In this document: piece by piece, positions 17,197-25,650 of the stretch
Position numbering within the stretch: position 1 is the stretch's first letter
How the letters are laid out: each line of letters opens with the position of its first letter
The notes under the pieces: generated by a model
What the model was told of the DNA's origin: nothing
Databases searched by the model: none
Seen by the model: only the letters and a program-made list of their open reading frames with translations
Translations under genes and position numbers: made by a program
Source of the DNA: DATARH01 sp035550515
GTDB taxonomy: Bacteria > Pseudomonadota > Alphaproteobacteria > ATCC43930 > CGMCC-115725
Length of the DNA stretch: 64,000 nucleotides
Assembly: GCA_035550515.1 (NCBI GenBank)
Contig: DASZOZ010000007.1
Coordinates: 1 to 64,000, forward strand
Reading direction: 5' to 3'

Positions 17197-18402
17197 ATGA
17201 ATTTCGACACGTTTTTCCAGCAGCGCCTCGACGCGCTGCACAGCGAGGGCCGTTACCGGGTCTTCGCCGACCTCGAACGCCGGCGCGGACGGTTCCCCCG
17301 TGCGCTCGACCACCGGGTCGGCGTCGAGGTCACGGTGTGGTGCTCGAACGACTATCTCGGCATGGGGCAGCACCCGGCGGTGCTGGCGGCGATGGCGGCC
17401 GAGATGGAGCGCACCGGCGCCGGCGCCGGCGGGACGCGCAACATTTCCGGCACCAGCCACGCGCATGTGCTGCTGGAACGCGAGCTCGCCGACCTGCACG
17501 GCCGCGAGGCGGCGCTGATCTTCACCTCGGGGTTTGTCGCCAACGAGGCTGCGCTGTCGACCTTGGCGGGCAGCATGCCGGGCATGGTGGTGCTGTCGGA
17601 TGCGATGAACCACGCCTCGATGATCGCCGGCATCCGCAACAGCCGCGCGGAGCGGCTGATCTTCCGCCATAATGATGTCGATCACCTGACGGAGCTGCTC
17701 GCCGGGCTGCCGGCGGAGCGGCCCAAGCTGGTCTGCTTCGAATCGGTCTATTCGATGGATGGCGACATCGCGCCGATCGCCGCGATCTGCGACGCCGCCG
17801 ACCGGTTCGGCGCGATGACCTATCTCGACGAGGTGCATGCCGTCGGGCTCTACGGCGCGCGCGGCGGCGGCATCGCCGAGCGCGACGACGTCTCCGGCCG
17901 GCTGACGGTGATCCAGGGCACCTTGGCGAAGGCGTTCGGCACGATGGGCGGCTATGTCGCCGGGTCGGCGCTGATGGTCGATTTCCTGCGCGGGCATGCG
18001 CCCGGCTTTATCTTCACCTCGTCGCTGCCGCCCCTGGTCGCGGCCGGCGCGCTCGCCGCGGTGCGCCACCTCAAGGGGAGCCAGGCCGAGCGCAGCCGGC
18101 ACCAGGAGCGGGTCGCCGTCGTCAAGCGGCGGCTGGCCGAGGCCGGGATCCCGCAGATGCCGTCGACCAGCCATATCGTGCCGGTGATGGTCGGCGACGC
18201 CGCCTTGTGCCGCACCGCGTCCGACCTGCTGCTGCAGCACCACCAGATCTATGTGCAGCCGATCAACTATCCGACCGTGCCGCGCGGCACGGAGCGGCTG
18301 CGCCTGACCCCGACGCCGCTGCACAGCGACGACGACATCGACGCGCTGGTCGCCGCGTTCGAGGATATCTGGCAGCTCTTGCAGCTGCGCAAGACGCGCT
18401 AA
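17197..18402 (+). CDS. hemA: 5-aminolevulinate synthase
   Basis: The ATG at 17197 (an in-frame GTG lies 9 bases upstream) gives 401 residues. This PLP enzyme condenses glycine and succinyl-CoA in the C4 haem pathway typical of Alphaproteobacteria. WCSNDYLGMGQHP near residue 50, GAGAGGTRNISGTSHAH near 75 and TYLDEVHAVGLYG near 208 are conserved. The PLP Lys is in IQGTLAKAFGTMGGY near 239. The first residues MNFDTFFQQRLDALH match the usual start of the family. Confidence 0.96.
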   Translation: MNFDTFFQQRLDALHSEGRYRVFADLERRRGRFPRALDHRVGVEVTVWCSNDYLGMGQHPAVLAAMAAEMERTGAGAGGTRNISGTSHAHVLLERELADLHGREAALIFTSGFVANEAALSTLAGSMPGMVVLSDAMNHASMIAGIRNSRAERLIFRHNDVDHLTELLAGLPAERPKLVCFESVYSMDGDIAPIAAICDAADRFGAMTYLDEVHAVGLYGARGGGIAERDDVSGRLTVIQGTLAKAFGTMGGYVAGSALMVDFLRGHAPGFIFTSSLPPLVAAGALAAVRHLKGSQAERSRHQERVAVVKRRLAEAGIPQMPSTSHIVPVMVGDAALCRTASDLLLQHHQIYVQPINYPTVPRGTERLRLTPTPLHSDDDIDALVAAFEDIWQLLQLRKTR

Positions 18403-18418
18403 AGCCGCCGGCTCCGTC

Positions 18419-18685
18419 TCACTGATGACCGGGCGCCAGCGGGGCGCGCGGCGGGAGAATGCTGTCGGTCAGGCAGCGCTGCAGAGCCTGATCGCGTTTC
18501 GCCAGCGCGTCGGGCGTATAATCGGGAAATTGCTTTCGCACCTGGGCGGCGCAGCGGTCGGACTGCACCCAGTTGCGCATCATCTGCTGGCCCTGCTGGG
18601 TCAATGCCAGGCTCGGCCGCGGCAATATCACCGCACCGGCAAGCGCGGCGAGGACGACAACGCGACGAATACGGTTCACGGCCAT
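18419..18685 (-). CDS. Small exported protein, unknown
   Basis: The ATG at 18685 gives 88 residues. A signal peptide (MAVNRIRRVVVLAALAGAVI) is followed by a probable cleavage site after SLALT or nearby. The mature part has two cysteines, in SDRCAAQV and LQRCLTDS, able to pair in the periplasm. It is convergent with hemA, with a 16-base gap. No family is recognised. Confidence 0.55.
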   Translation of the reverse strand: MAVNRIRRVVVLAALAGAVILPRPSLALTQQGQQMMRNWVQSDRCAAQVRKQFPDYTPDALAKRDQALQRCLTDSILPPRAPLAPGHQ

Positions 18686-18803
18686 TTCACCCCGGCGGCG
18701 CTGCTTCGGATCGGCGCAGCATAAAGCATCCGCCGGCCGATGCCGACAGTTGCGCTTGCCGTGAAACTGAGGCTCCATGCGCCGGCAACAGCGGAGGCGG
18801 GGC

Positions 18804-19427
18804 ATGCTGAAGATCTGGGGGCGCACCACATCGTCGAACGTGCAGAAGGTCCTGTGGACCTGCGCCGAGCTCGGCATCGCCTATGACCGGGTCGACCATG
18901 GCGGCCCGTTCGGCGGCAACCGCGACCCCGAATACCTGAAGCTCAACCCGAACGGTCTGGTTCCGACGGTCATCGACGGCGATCTGGTGATGTGGGAGTC
19001 CAATACGATCTGCCGCTACCTGTGCAACACGCATCCCGATGGCGGCCGCCTCTATCCCGCCGATTTCGCCGAGCGGACGCATGTCGAGCGCTGGATGGAC
19101 TGGCAGTTGTCGGTGATCGGCGCGCCGATGGGGGCATTGCTGCAAGGTCTCATTCGCTCGACGCCGGAGACCCGCGATCCGGCGGCGATCGAGGCGGCGC
19201 GCCGGCGCGCCATCACCGCCTGGGAGATCGTCGACGACGGGCTTGCCGACCGGCCCTATCTCGGCGGCCAGTCGCTGTCGCTCGCCGAGATCGTCATGGG
19301 CACGCACATCTACCGCTGGTTCAACTACCCGATCGAACGCCCCGACATGCCGCGGCTGCACGCCTGGTACGAGCGCTGCCGGGAACGGCCGGGCTTCAAG
19401 AACCACATCGTGATGCCCATCACGTGA
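18804..19427 (+). CDS. Glutathione S-transferase family protein
   Basis: The ATG at 18804 gives 207 residues, the usual GST length. The thioredoxin-like N-terminal domain has the active-site segment TTSSNVQKVLWTCAEL and the cis-Pro plus glutathione site in NPNGLVPTVIDGD and WESNTICRYL. An all-helical C-terminal domain follows, ending YERCRERPGFKNH. It is of a bacterial theta- or beta-like type; the substrate is unknown. Confidence 0.9.
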   Translation: MLKIWGRTTSSNVQKVLWTCAELGIAYDRVDHGGPFGGNRDPEYLKLNPNGLVPTVIDGDLVMWESNTICRYLCNTHPDGGRLYPADFAERTHVERWMDWQLSVIGAPMGALLQGLIRSTPETRDPAAIEAARRRAITAWEIVDDGLADRPYLGGQSLSLAEIVMGTHIYRWFNYPIERPDMPRLHAWYERCRERPGFKNHIVMPIT

Positions 19428-19508
19428 TGGTGAGGTTGCGCCGGACAATTTGCTTTTATTCGCGGCGTCTCTAGTCTCGCGCGGTCGTAAAAAGTGGAGA
19501 ACGGGGGC

Positions 19509-19985
19509 ATGAGAACATTACGCAAGGTTGCCGCGCTGGGCGCGGTGCTGGCAGTCGCGGCGCTGCTGTCGACCGGCGCGCCGGCGGCCGACAAGGAGCA
19601 GGTGATCAAGGACCGCGAAGCCCTGATGAAGCATCAGGGAGCCGATATGGGCGCGATCAAGGGCTTCCTCGACGACAAGGCGGACCAGGCGAAGGCTGCC
19701 GAAGGCGCGACCAACCTCGTCGGCGACGTGCACAAGATCCCCGATGTCTTCCCGGAGGGCACCGGCGGCGCGAGCCCGGACGGCAAGCACACGACAAAGC
19801 CGGAGATCTGGAGCGACTGGAAGGCTTTCCTGGCGGCCCGCGATGCGGCCGAGGAAAAGGCCAAGGCGCTTGCCGCCGCCGTGAAGACCGGCGACAAGGA
19901 GAAAATCCAGACCGCCTTTGCCGATATGGGGAAGAACGGTTGCGGCGGTTGTCACGGCAAGTTCCGCGAAGACATCAAGAAATAA
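19509..19985 (+). CDS. Class II c-type cytochrome (cytochrome c'/c556 type)
   Basis: The ATG at 19509 gives 158 residues. A signal peptide (RTLRKVAALGAVLAVAALL) precedes a four-helix mature domain. The single haem site GCGGCHGKFR lies near the C-terminus, as in the cytochrome c'/c556 family. Early Met residues (REALMKHQGADMGA) could supply a sixth ligand, as in c556. The protein should be periplasmic. A diheme cytochrome follows 17 bases later, so the two probably form one electron-transfer unit. Confidence 0.88.
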   Translation: MRTLRKVAALGAVLAVAALLSTGAPAADKEQVIKDREALMKHQGADMGAIKGFLDDKADQAKAAEGATNLVGDVHKIPDVFPEGTGGASPDGKHTTKPEIWSDWKAFLAARDAAEEKAKALAAAVKTGDKEKIQTAFADMGKNGCGGCHGKFREDIKK

Positions 19986-20002
19986 GGACCGCCCGGGAGG
20001 CG

Positions 20003-20854
20003 GTGCTGTTGGCGGCTGTGCTGCTGGCGGCGGCGATGTCCTCGGCCGACGCCGACCCGGCGGCGGTGAGGCGCGGCGCTTATCTGGCTGCGGCCGCGGG
20101 CTGCGACCAGTGCCACACCGACAGCAAGAACGGCGGACAGCCTTACGCCGGCGGCCGGATCATCGAGAGCGAAGCCGGCGACATCGCCGCGCCGAACATC
20201 ACCCCGGACAAGGCGACCGGCATCGGCGGCTGGAGCGCGGCGGATTTCGCGCGTGCGATGCGGTGGGGCATCGCGCCGGACGGCACGCATTACGTCCCGG
20301 CCTTCCCGTTTCCCTATTTCGCCGGGCTGACCGACGGCGATCTTGCCGATCTCAAGGCGTTTCTCGACAGCATTGCGCCGGTGTCGCGGTCCGTGCCCGG
20401 CGCCTCGTCGCTCGGGCTCGCCGGACGGGCGCGGGCGGCGCTTGGCGTCGCGGTTGCGGGCGCGGCCGTGGCGCCGCCGGCGCCGGCCGGTGATGCCGCG
20501 GCAACGCGCGGCGCCTATCTCGTCGCCACGGTCGGCCATTGCGGCGACTGTCATACGCCGCTGACCCTGCTCGGCGCGCCCGACCTGGACCGCTACCTGG
20601 CCGGTTCGCGCGGCGGCCTTGAAGGCCGCAAAGCGCCCGACATCACCGCCGACCCCGACAACGGCATCGGCAAATGGCATGCCGACGATATCGCCTCGTT
20701 GCTCAAGGACGGGATGACCCCCGACAATGATTTTGTCGGCGGGGCGATGGCCGAGATCGTCCGCAATACCGCGCGCCTGACCGACGACGATCGCCGCGCG
20801 ATCGCCGCCTACCTTCTGAGCCTGACGCCTAAGCAGTTGGTGCGGAATAACTAA
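20003..20854 (+). CDS. Diheme class I cytochrome c
   Basis: The GTG at 20003 is chosen because GGGAGG lies 3-9 bases upstream and the segment LLAAVLLAAAMSSADA then forms a signal peptide; this gives 283 residues. There are two CxxCH haem sites, CDQCHTD near residue 34 and CGDCHTP near 181. Each lies in a cytochrome c fold with similar following motifs (APNITPDKATGIGGWSAADF and DITADPDNGIGKWHADDI). An Ala/Pro-rich linker joins the two halves. Such proteins often serve as electron acceptors of periplasmic dehydrogenases. Confidence 0.9.
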   Translation: MLLAAVLLAAAMSSADADPAAVRRGAYLAAAAGCDQCHTDSKNGGQPYAGGRIIESEAGDIAAPNITPDKATGIGGWSAADFARAMRWGIAPDGTHYVPAFPFPYFAGLTDGDLADLKAFLDSIAPVSRSVPGASSLGLAGRARAALGVAVAGAAVAPPAPAGDAAATRGAYLVATVGHCGDCHTPLTLLGAPDLDRYLAGSRGGLEGRKAPDITADPDNGIGKWHADDIASLLKDGMTPDNDFVGGAMAEIVRNTARLTDDDRRAIAAYLLSLTPKQLVRNN

Positions 20855-20963
20855 TCATATTGCTGTTTCGGCACTGGACGGTGGGTTTGCGGTTTCGCAT
20901 GATGATGCGGCGTCCCGCTCGACGGGATCGGCACCAGCCGCGGGAAACCCGCAGGAGCACCGC

Positions 20964-22004
20964 TTGGCGCGCGCGCGATCGGAGAAAAGCCTGGCCCGGT
21001 TCGACCGCATCGCGCTCGTCCTGTCCGGCGGCGGCGCCCTCGGTGCGTACCAGGCCGGCGCCTATGCGGCCCTCGAAAACGCCGGGATCAGGCCGAACTG
21101 GATCGCCGGCAACGCCGTCGGCGCGATCAACGCGGTCATCATCGCCGGCAACCTGCCGCACGAGCGTTCGTTCCGCCTGCGGCAATTCTGGCGCGAGCTG
21201 AGCCGCCGGGTAGCGATCCGCGGCGATGCCGGGTTTCATCAGAATCTCCGCGCCGCCTTGGAGCGGCTGGCGTTCCGCTGGCGCCACGGCGGCGCAAGGC
21301 CGCCGCGCGAGACCTCGGTGATCCCGACCAGCGAGCTGCGCGAGCTGGTCGCCGAGGTGGTTGATTTCGGCCGGGTCAATGCCGGCGCGGTCCGGGTGGT
21401 GCTGGGCGCCACCAATCTCGACACCGGCGCCGAGACGTTTTTCGATAACGACCGGCACGTGCTGACGATCGACCATGTGTTGGCGAGCACGGCGCTGCCC
21501 GGCATGGCGCCGGGGATGGTCGAGGGGCAGCGTTATGGCGGCGGCGCGGTGTCGGTCGCACCGCTCGACGACGCCCGTCCCGCCGATACGCTGTGCTTTG
21601 TGATCGACGGCTACGACCCGGTGCCGGGCGCGCGCGGCGGCGTCAGCCGCTCGGCGCGCGAGATCGCCGCGTTGCGCCGCAACCACGATCTGCGGCGGGT
21701 GATCGCGCTGTTGGGCGAGCGGCTGCCGGCCGGGCTGCGGCGCGACCCCGAGGTCAAGAAATGCCTCGCCGAGGGCAGCGAAGCGACGATGACGATCCTG
21801 CGGCTCGTGCATGAATGCGCCGATGCCGAGCTGCCGAAGAAGATGGCGGATTTTTCCTCCGCCGCGCTGATGCGGCGCTGGCAGGCCGGGGAAAGCGATG
21901 TCGGCACCAGCCTGACGCACCCGCTGTGGCTGGCGCCGCCGCCGCGCCGGCTCGGCGTCGTCGTCCACGAATTGCGCGGGGGCGTCGCCGCGCGGCCGCG
22001 CTAA
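20964..22004 (+). CDS. Patatin-like protein lacking the catalytic dyad (DUF3734 type)
   Basis: A 346-residue protein with the patatin glycine-rich oxyanion loop VLSGGGALGAYQAGAYAAL. The nucleophile elbow, normally GxSxG, reads GNAVGAINA, so the catalytic Ser is Ala51. The catalytic Asp of the DGG motif is also replaced: the segment reads YGGGAVSVAPL, with Gly192 at the Asp position. The C-terminal ARSAREIAALRRNHDLRRVI matches the DUF3734 tail of alphaproteobacterial patatins. By family knowledge it should have no lipid acyl hydrolase activity and may act as a binding or scaffold protein. Confidence 0.85.
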   Translation: MARARSEKSLARFDRIALVLSGGGALGAYQAGAYAALENAGIRPNWIAGNAVGAINAVIIAGNLPHERSFRLRQFWRELSRRVAIRGDAGFHQNLRAALERLAFRWRHGGARPPRETSVIPTSELRELVAEVVDFGRVNAGAVRVVLGATNLDTGAETFFDNDRHVLTIDHVLASTALPGMAPGMVEGQRYGGGAVSVAPLDDARPADTLCFVIDGYDPVPGARGGVSRSAREIAALRRNHDLRRVIALLGERLPAGLRRDPEVKKCLAEGSEATMTILRLVHECADAELPKKMADFSSAALMRRWQAGESDVGTSLTHPLWLAPPPRRLGVVVHELRGGVAARPR

Positions 22005-22049
22005 GCCGACGGTGCGGTTGAGAGAGGCGCGATTGAGGAGAGGACGCCC

Positions 22050-22985
22050 ATGCCGCTGAAAAGCAAGGTCATCATCACCTGTGCGGTGACCGGCTCGATC
22101 CACACCCCGACGATGAGCCCGTATCTGCCGCTGACCCCAGACGAGGTGGCGCGCGACGCCATCGCCGCGGCCGAGGCGGGGGCGTCGATCCTGCACCTGC
22201 ACGCGCGCGACCCGAAAGACGGCCGGCCGACACCCGATCCGGATGTCTTCATGCAGTTCCTGCCGCGGATCAAGCAGGCCACCAACGCCGTGGTCAACAT
22301 CACCACCGGCGGCGGGCACGGCATGACCTTGGAGGAGCGGCTGGCCGCGCCGCTGCGCGCCAGGCCCGAGATGTGCTCGATGAACATGGGCTCGATGAAT
22401 TTCGGCCTCTACCCGATGCTCGACCGCTACAAGGAGTGGAAATACGAGTGGGAGCCGCGGCAGCTCGAAATGACCCGCGACTTCATCTTCCGCAACACCT
22501 TCGCGGACATCGAAAAGGTCATCAAGCGCCTGGGCGAGGAGTGCGGCACGCGGTTCGAGCATGAATGCTACGATGTCGGGCACCTCTACAACCTCGCGCA
22601 TTTTGTCGATCGCGGGCTGATCAAGCCGCCGTTCTTCATCCAGACGATCTTCGGCATTCTCGGCGGCATTGGCGCCGACCACGAAAACCTGATGCATATG
22701 AAACGCATCGCCGACAAATTGTTCGGCGACGACTACGCCTGGTCGATCCTCGCCGCCGGCCGGCACCAATTGCCCTTTGTCACGATGGGCGCGATCATGG
22801 GCGGCAATGTCCGCGTCGGCCTGGAGGATTCGCTGTGGCTCGGGCGCGGCCAGCTCGCGCAAGGCAATGCCGATCAGGTGAGCCGCATCCGCACCATCCT
22901 CGAAAACCTGTCGCTCGAAATTGCCACACCCGACGAGGCGCGCCGGCTGCTCGCGCTGAAGGGCGGCGACGACGTGGCGTTTTAG
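22050..22985 (+). CDS. Beta-keto acid cleavage enzyme (BKACE, DUF849)
   Basis: A 311-residue TIM-barrel protein. It starts KVIITCAVTGSIHTPTMSP and has ILHLHARDPKDGRPTPDP near residue 48. The zinc-binding His pair is in HLHA. The NMGSMNFG segment and CYDVGHLYNLA near 173 are typical of BKACE. The family condenses a beta-keto acid with acetyl-CoA to give acetoacetate and a new CoA ester. The CoA-transferase genes just downstream fit, since they can activate or recycle the acetoacetate formed. Confidence 0.9.
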   Translation: MPLKSKVIITCAVTGSIHTPTMSPYLPLTPDEVARDAIAAAEAGASILHLHARDPKDGRPTPDPDVFMQFLPRIKQATNAVVNITTGGGHGMTLEERLAAPLRARPEMCSMNMGSMNFGLYPMLDRYKEWKYEWEPRQLEMTRDFIFRNTFADIEKVIKRLGEECGTRFEHECYDVGHLYNLAHFVDRGLIKPPFFIQTIFGILGGIGADHENLMHMKRIADKLFGDDYAWSILAAGRHQLPFVTMGAIMGGNVRVGLEDSLWLGRGQLAQGNADQVSRIRTILENLSLEIATPDEARRLLALKGGDDVAF

Positions 22986-22997
22986 CATCCGTGTGGA

Positions 22998-23017
22998 CCC
23001 CCGGGACAAGCCCGGGG
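22998..23017. repeat. Short GC-rich palindrome
   Basis: Arms CCCCGGG and CCCGGGG surround ACAA, followed by GATGAC. It lies between the BKACE and CoA-transferase genes and resembles the palindrome at 50091-50109, which is also followed by GATGAC. It may form a hairpin in the operon mRNA. Confidence 0.55.
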
Positions 23018-23050
23018 ATGACGAAAGAGTGGGAGGCGAAAGCCCGGACG

Positions 23051-23716
23051 ATGATCGATAAGCGTGTACGCAGCCTGGCCGAGGCGGTTGACGGCATCAA
23101 GGACGGTTCGGTGGTGCTCGCCGCCGGTTTTGGCGGCGCCGGGTCGCCCGAGGCGCTGTACGGTGCGCTGCTGGAGCAGGGCGCCAAGGACCTCGTCATC
23201 GTCAACAACAATGCCGGCACCGGCCGGACCGGCCTCGCCGGGCTGATGGATGCCGGCCGGGTGCGCAAGATCATCTGCTCCTACCCGCGCAGCTCGGGCT
23301 CGGTGGTGTTCGAGGAATTGTACCGCCAGAACAGGATCGAACTGGAGCTGGTGCCGCAGGGCATCCTTTCCGAGCGCATGCGCTGCGCGGCGGCCGGTCT
23401 CGGCGGGTTCTGGTCGCCGACCGGGGTCGGCACGCGGCTCGCCGAAGGCAAGGAAGAACGCGAGATCGACGGCCGCCGCTATGTGCTGGAAAAGCCGTTG
23501 AAGGGCGACGTGGCGCTGCTCAAGGCCGATCGCGGCGACCGCTGGGGCAACCTGACCTACAACAAGTCGGCGCGGAACTTCAACCCGACCATGGCGCAGG
23601 CCGCGGCGCTGTCGATCGTCCAGGTCCGGCGCTGCGTCGAACTCGGCGAGCTCGATCCCGAGCACATCATCACCCCGGGCATCTTTATCGACCGCATGGT
23701 CGAGGTGCCGGCGTAA
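23051..23716 (+). CDS. 3-oxoacid CoA-transferase subunit A
   Basis: The ATG at 23051 gives 221 residues. The glycine-rich CoA-binding segment VLAAGFGGAGSPEALYGAL and the block NNAGTGRTGLAGLMDAGRV match the A subunit of 3-oxoacid or 3-oxoadipate CoA-transferases (PcaI/ScoA/AtoD). It ends ITPGIFIDRMVEVPA as usual. The B subunit follows at 23758. Whether the substrate is acetoacetate or 3-oxoadipate cannot be settled; the BKACE neighbour favours a short beta-keto acid. Confidence 0.92.
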   Translation: MIDKRVRSLAEAVDGIKDGSVVLAAGFGGAGSPEALYGALLEQGAKDLVIVNNNAGTGRTGLAGLMDAGRVRKIICSYPRSSGSVVFEELYRQNRIELELVPQGILSERMRCAAAGLGGFWSPTGVGTRLAEGKEEREIDGRRYVLEKPLKGDVALLKADRGDRWGNLTYNKSARNFNPTMAQAAALSIVQVRRCVELGELDPEHIITPGIFIDRMVEVPA

Positions 23717-23757
23717 TTTCCGCCGTCCTGGCGAGCCGCCCTAAAGGAGGATTGGAC

Positions 23758-24426
23758 ATGCCGCTCACCCGCAAGCAGATCGCCTGGCGCGCCGCGCAGG
23801 ATCTCGCCGACGGCGTCTACGTCAATCTCGGCATCGGGTTGCCGACGCTGGTCGCGGACGTGTTGCCCGAGGGGCGCGAGATCGTGCTGCAGAGCGAGAA
23901 CGGCGTGCTCGGCATCGGCCCGGCCCCCGGCGACAACGAGATCGACCTCGACCTCGTCAATGCCGGCAAGCAGCCGGTGACGCTGCTCAAGGGCGGCAGC
24001 TATGTGCACCATACCGACTCGTTCCTGATGATCCGCGGCGGGCATCTCGACTACGCGCTGCTGGGCGCGTTCGAGGTCGCCGAGAACGGCGACATCGCCA
24101 ACTGGACGACCGACGACCCGAAATTCCCGCCCGGCGTCGGCGGGGCGATGGACCTCGCCGCCGGCGCCAAGGAGGTGCGCGTGCTGGTCGAGCACACGAC
24201 GCGTAGCGGGGCGCCGCGGCTGCGCAAGCAATGCGAATACCCGTTGACCGCGGCGCGGGTGGTGCGGCGTATCTACACCGACCTCGCGGTCATCGATGTG
24301 GCCGACACCGGCTTTGTCGTGCGCGAAATGGTCGAGGACATCGATTTCGACACGCTGCAGGCCAAGACCGAAGCCAGATTGCACAAGGCGCCGGACCTCA
24401 AGCTGCTCAAGGCGCCCGCGGTCTGA
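23758..24426 (+). CDS. 3-oxoacid CoA-transferase subunit B
   Basis: The ATG at 23758 lies 7 bases after AAAGGAGG, a strong ribosome site, and gives 222 residues. The catalytic Glu is in LQSENGVLGIGPAP near residue 48. GGSYVHHTDSFLMIRGGH and MDLAAGAKEVRV are conserved blocks of the B subunit. It forms a heterodimer or tetramer with the product of the preceding gene and moves CoA between acids in the cytoplasm. Confidence 0.93.
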   Translation: MPLTRKQIAWRAAQDLADGVYVNLGIGLPTLVADVLPEGREIVLQSENGVLGIGPAPGDNEIDLDLVNAGKQPVTLLKGGSYVHHTDSFLMIRGGHLDYALLGAFEVAENGDIANWTTDDPKFPPGVGGAMDLAAGAKEVRVLVEHTTRSGAPRLRKQCEYPLTAARVVRRIYTDLAVIDVADTGFVVREMVEDIDFDTLQAKTEARLHKAPDLKLLKAPAV

Positions 24427-24438
24427 GAGGGTTCTTGC

Positions 24439-24933
24439 GTGGGGCCGGCGGCGGTTCTGACGGGCGGTTCGGCCGGGACGGCGATCGATGCCGTCGTTCA
24501 CATCATCCAGGTATCGCTGACCCCGGTCTTCCTGCTGACCGGTATCGCGACATTGCTCAACGTCTTCACCACGCGGCTGGCGCGGGTCGCCGACCAGGTC
24601 GACAGCCTGACCAAGGCGATCGAGGCGGACCCGGCGCACCAAAGCGCGCGGATGGGGCTGCGCCTGGCGCACCTGCACCGGCGGTCGCTGTTTCTCGACG
24701 CGGCGGTCGTGCTCGCCGCGACGGCGGGAGCCTCGACCTGCGTCTCGGTCTTCGGCCTGTTCGCCGGGGAAGCGGGCGGTTTCGCGATCGCCGCTGGGCT
24801 TTACGTGACGTTCGGCCTGGCGATCGTCTGCATTCTGACGGCGATCGTCGCCTACACGATCGAGATGATGCTCGCCAGCCAGCGCGTGCGCGAGGAAGTC
24901 ATCGCCGGCCAGCAGATGGCCGAACCGGAGTAG
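24439..24933 (+). CDS. DUF2721 family membrane protein
   Basis: A GTG at 24439 gives 164 residues. HIIQVSLTPVFLLTGIATLL is the first membrane segment and conserved opening of DUF2721, followed by NVFTTRLARVADQVDSL. Two further hydrophobic segments lie at about 91-111 and 118-140. The function is unknown. It is 12 bases after the CoA-transferase B gene and may be the last gene of that operon. It ends 3 bases before the stop of the convergent BrnA-VOC gene. Confidence 0.8.
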   Translation: MGPAAVLTGGSAGTAIDAVVHIIQVSLTPVFLLTGIATLLNVFTTRLARVADQVDSLTKAIEADPAHQSARMGLRLAHLHRRSLFLDAAVVLAATAGASTCVSVFGLFAGEAGGFAIAAGLYVTFGLAIVCILTAIVAYTIEMMLASQRVREEVIAGQQMAEPE

Positions 24934-24936
24934 GAG

Positions 24937-25650
24937 CTACTCCGCCGCCTTCATCTTCTCGTAACGGCCCATCGGCACCACCTCGGCGACGACGCCGTCG
25001 GGGGAGCGGTACTTGATCGGCACCTCTCCGGGCCTCGACAGGATATTGCCGCCGTTTGCCGCGACCTTGGCGGCAAAGGCCTCGTGGTCGTCCACCTCGA
25101 TGCCGAAATGATGGATCGCCGGACCGGGGCCGACGAGCTTCGCCTCCGCGTCGTCCTCGCTGTCATAGATCATCAGCGCGAGGTCGATCGTGCCGTCGGT
25201 CATGTGCCGCGAGATGTGGCCGCGCGACCGCCCGGTGCGCACCTGCCGGAACCCGTACACGTTCTCGTAGAACTTCGTCGCCGTTTCGAGATCGGTGACT
25301 TTCAACGCGATGTGATTGATGCGGGCGCCCCGGCCCTCGGGCGACCGGTGCCGCTCCATATACGCGCGAAGGACGGCCTGCATCCGATCCCGCCCGTCCT
25401 CGCCCGTCGCGGCAAACCAGTCGCCCACCTCGTCATCGACCAGCAACACCCGGTCCCTTAAACGAGGCGGAATGACGACGACGGCATCGCTCCAGTCAGC
25501 ATCCACCGGCACAGCGTCGGGGTCTTCGGCAACGGCACGGGCGATGTCCTCGTCCGTCATCGCGTCGAGGCGAGCGTAATCCGTCATATCCGGCAGACGT
25601 CGTGCCTCCTCAGCGGTCACGACCGTAATACGTTCTTTTTTCGCGGTCAT
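24937..25650 (-). CDS. BrnA-type antitoxin fused to a glyoxalase/VOC domain
   Basis: The ATG at 25650 gives 237 residues in one open frame. Residues about 1-100 are a whole BrnA antitoxin: LPDMTDYARLDAMTDEDI, AVVVIPPRLRDRVLL and the ribbon-helix-helix end DRMQAVLRAYMERHR. A linker of about 8 residues leads to a complete VOC domain from about 107 (INHIALKVTDLETATKFYE, IHHFGIEVDDHEAFAAK). The start overlaps the brnT 3' end by 41 bases, the normal coupling of BrnTA. BrnA should bind BrnT and repress the operon; the VOC part has no known role there. An internal ATG at 25359 could give a separate 140-residue VOC protein. Confidence 0.85.
   Translation of the reverse strand: MTAKKERITVVTAEEARRLPDMTDYARLDAMTDEDIARAVAEDPDAVPVDADWSDAVVVIPPRLRDRVLLVDDEVGDWFAATGEDGRDRMQAVLRAYMERHRSPEGRGARINHIALKVTDLETATKFYENVYGFRQVRTGRSRGHISRHMTDGTIDLALMIYDSEDDAEAKLVGPGPAIHHFGIEVDDHEAFAAKVAANGGNILSRPGEVPIKYRSPDGVVAEVVPMGRYEKMKAAE

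Noticed and set aside
22565..23716. Longer reading of the CoA-transferase A gene from 22565
   Set aside because: The extra N-terminus overlaps BKACE in another frame and is Arg-rich; family homology starts at the ATG at 23051.
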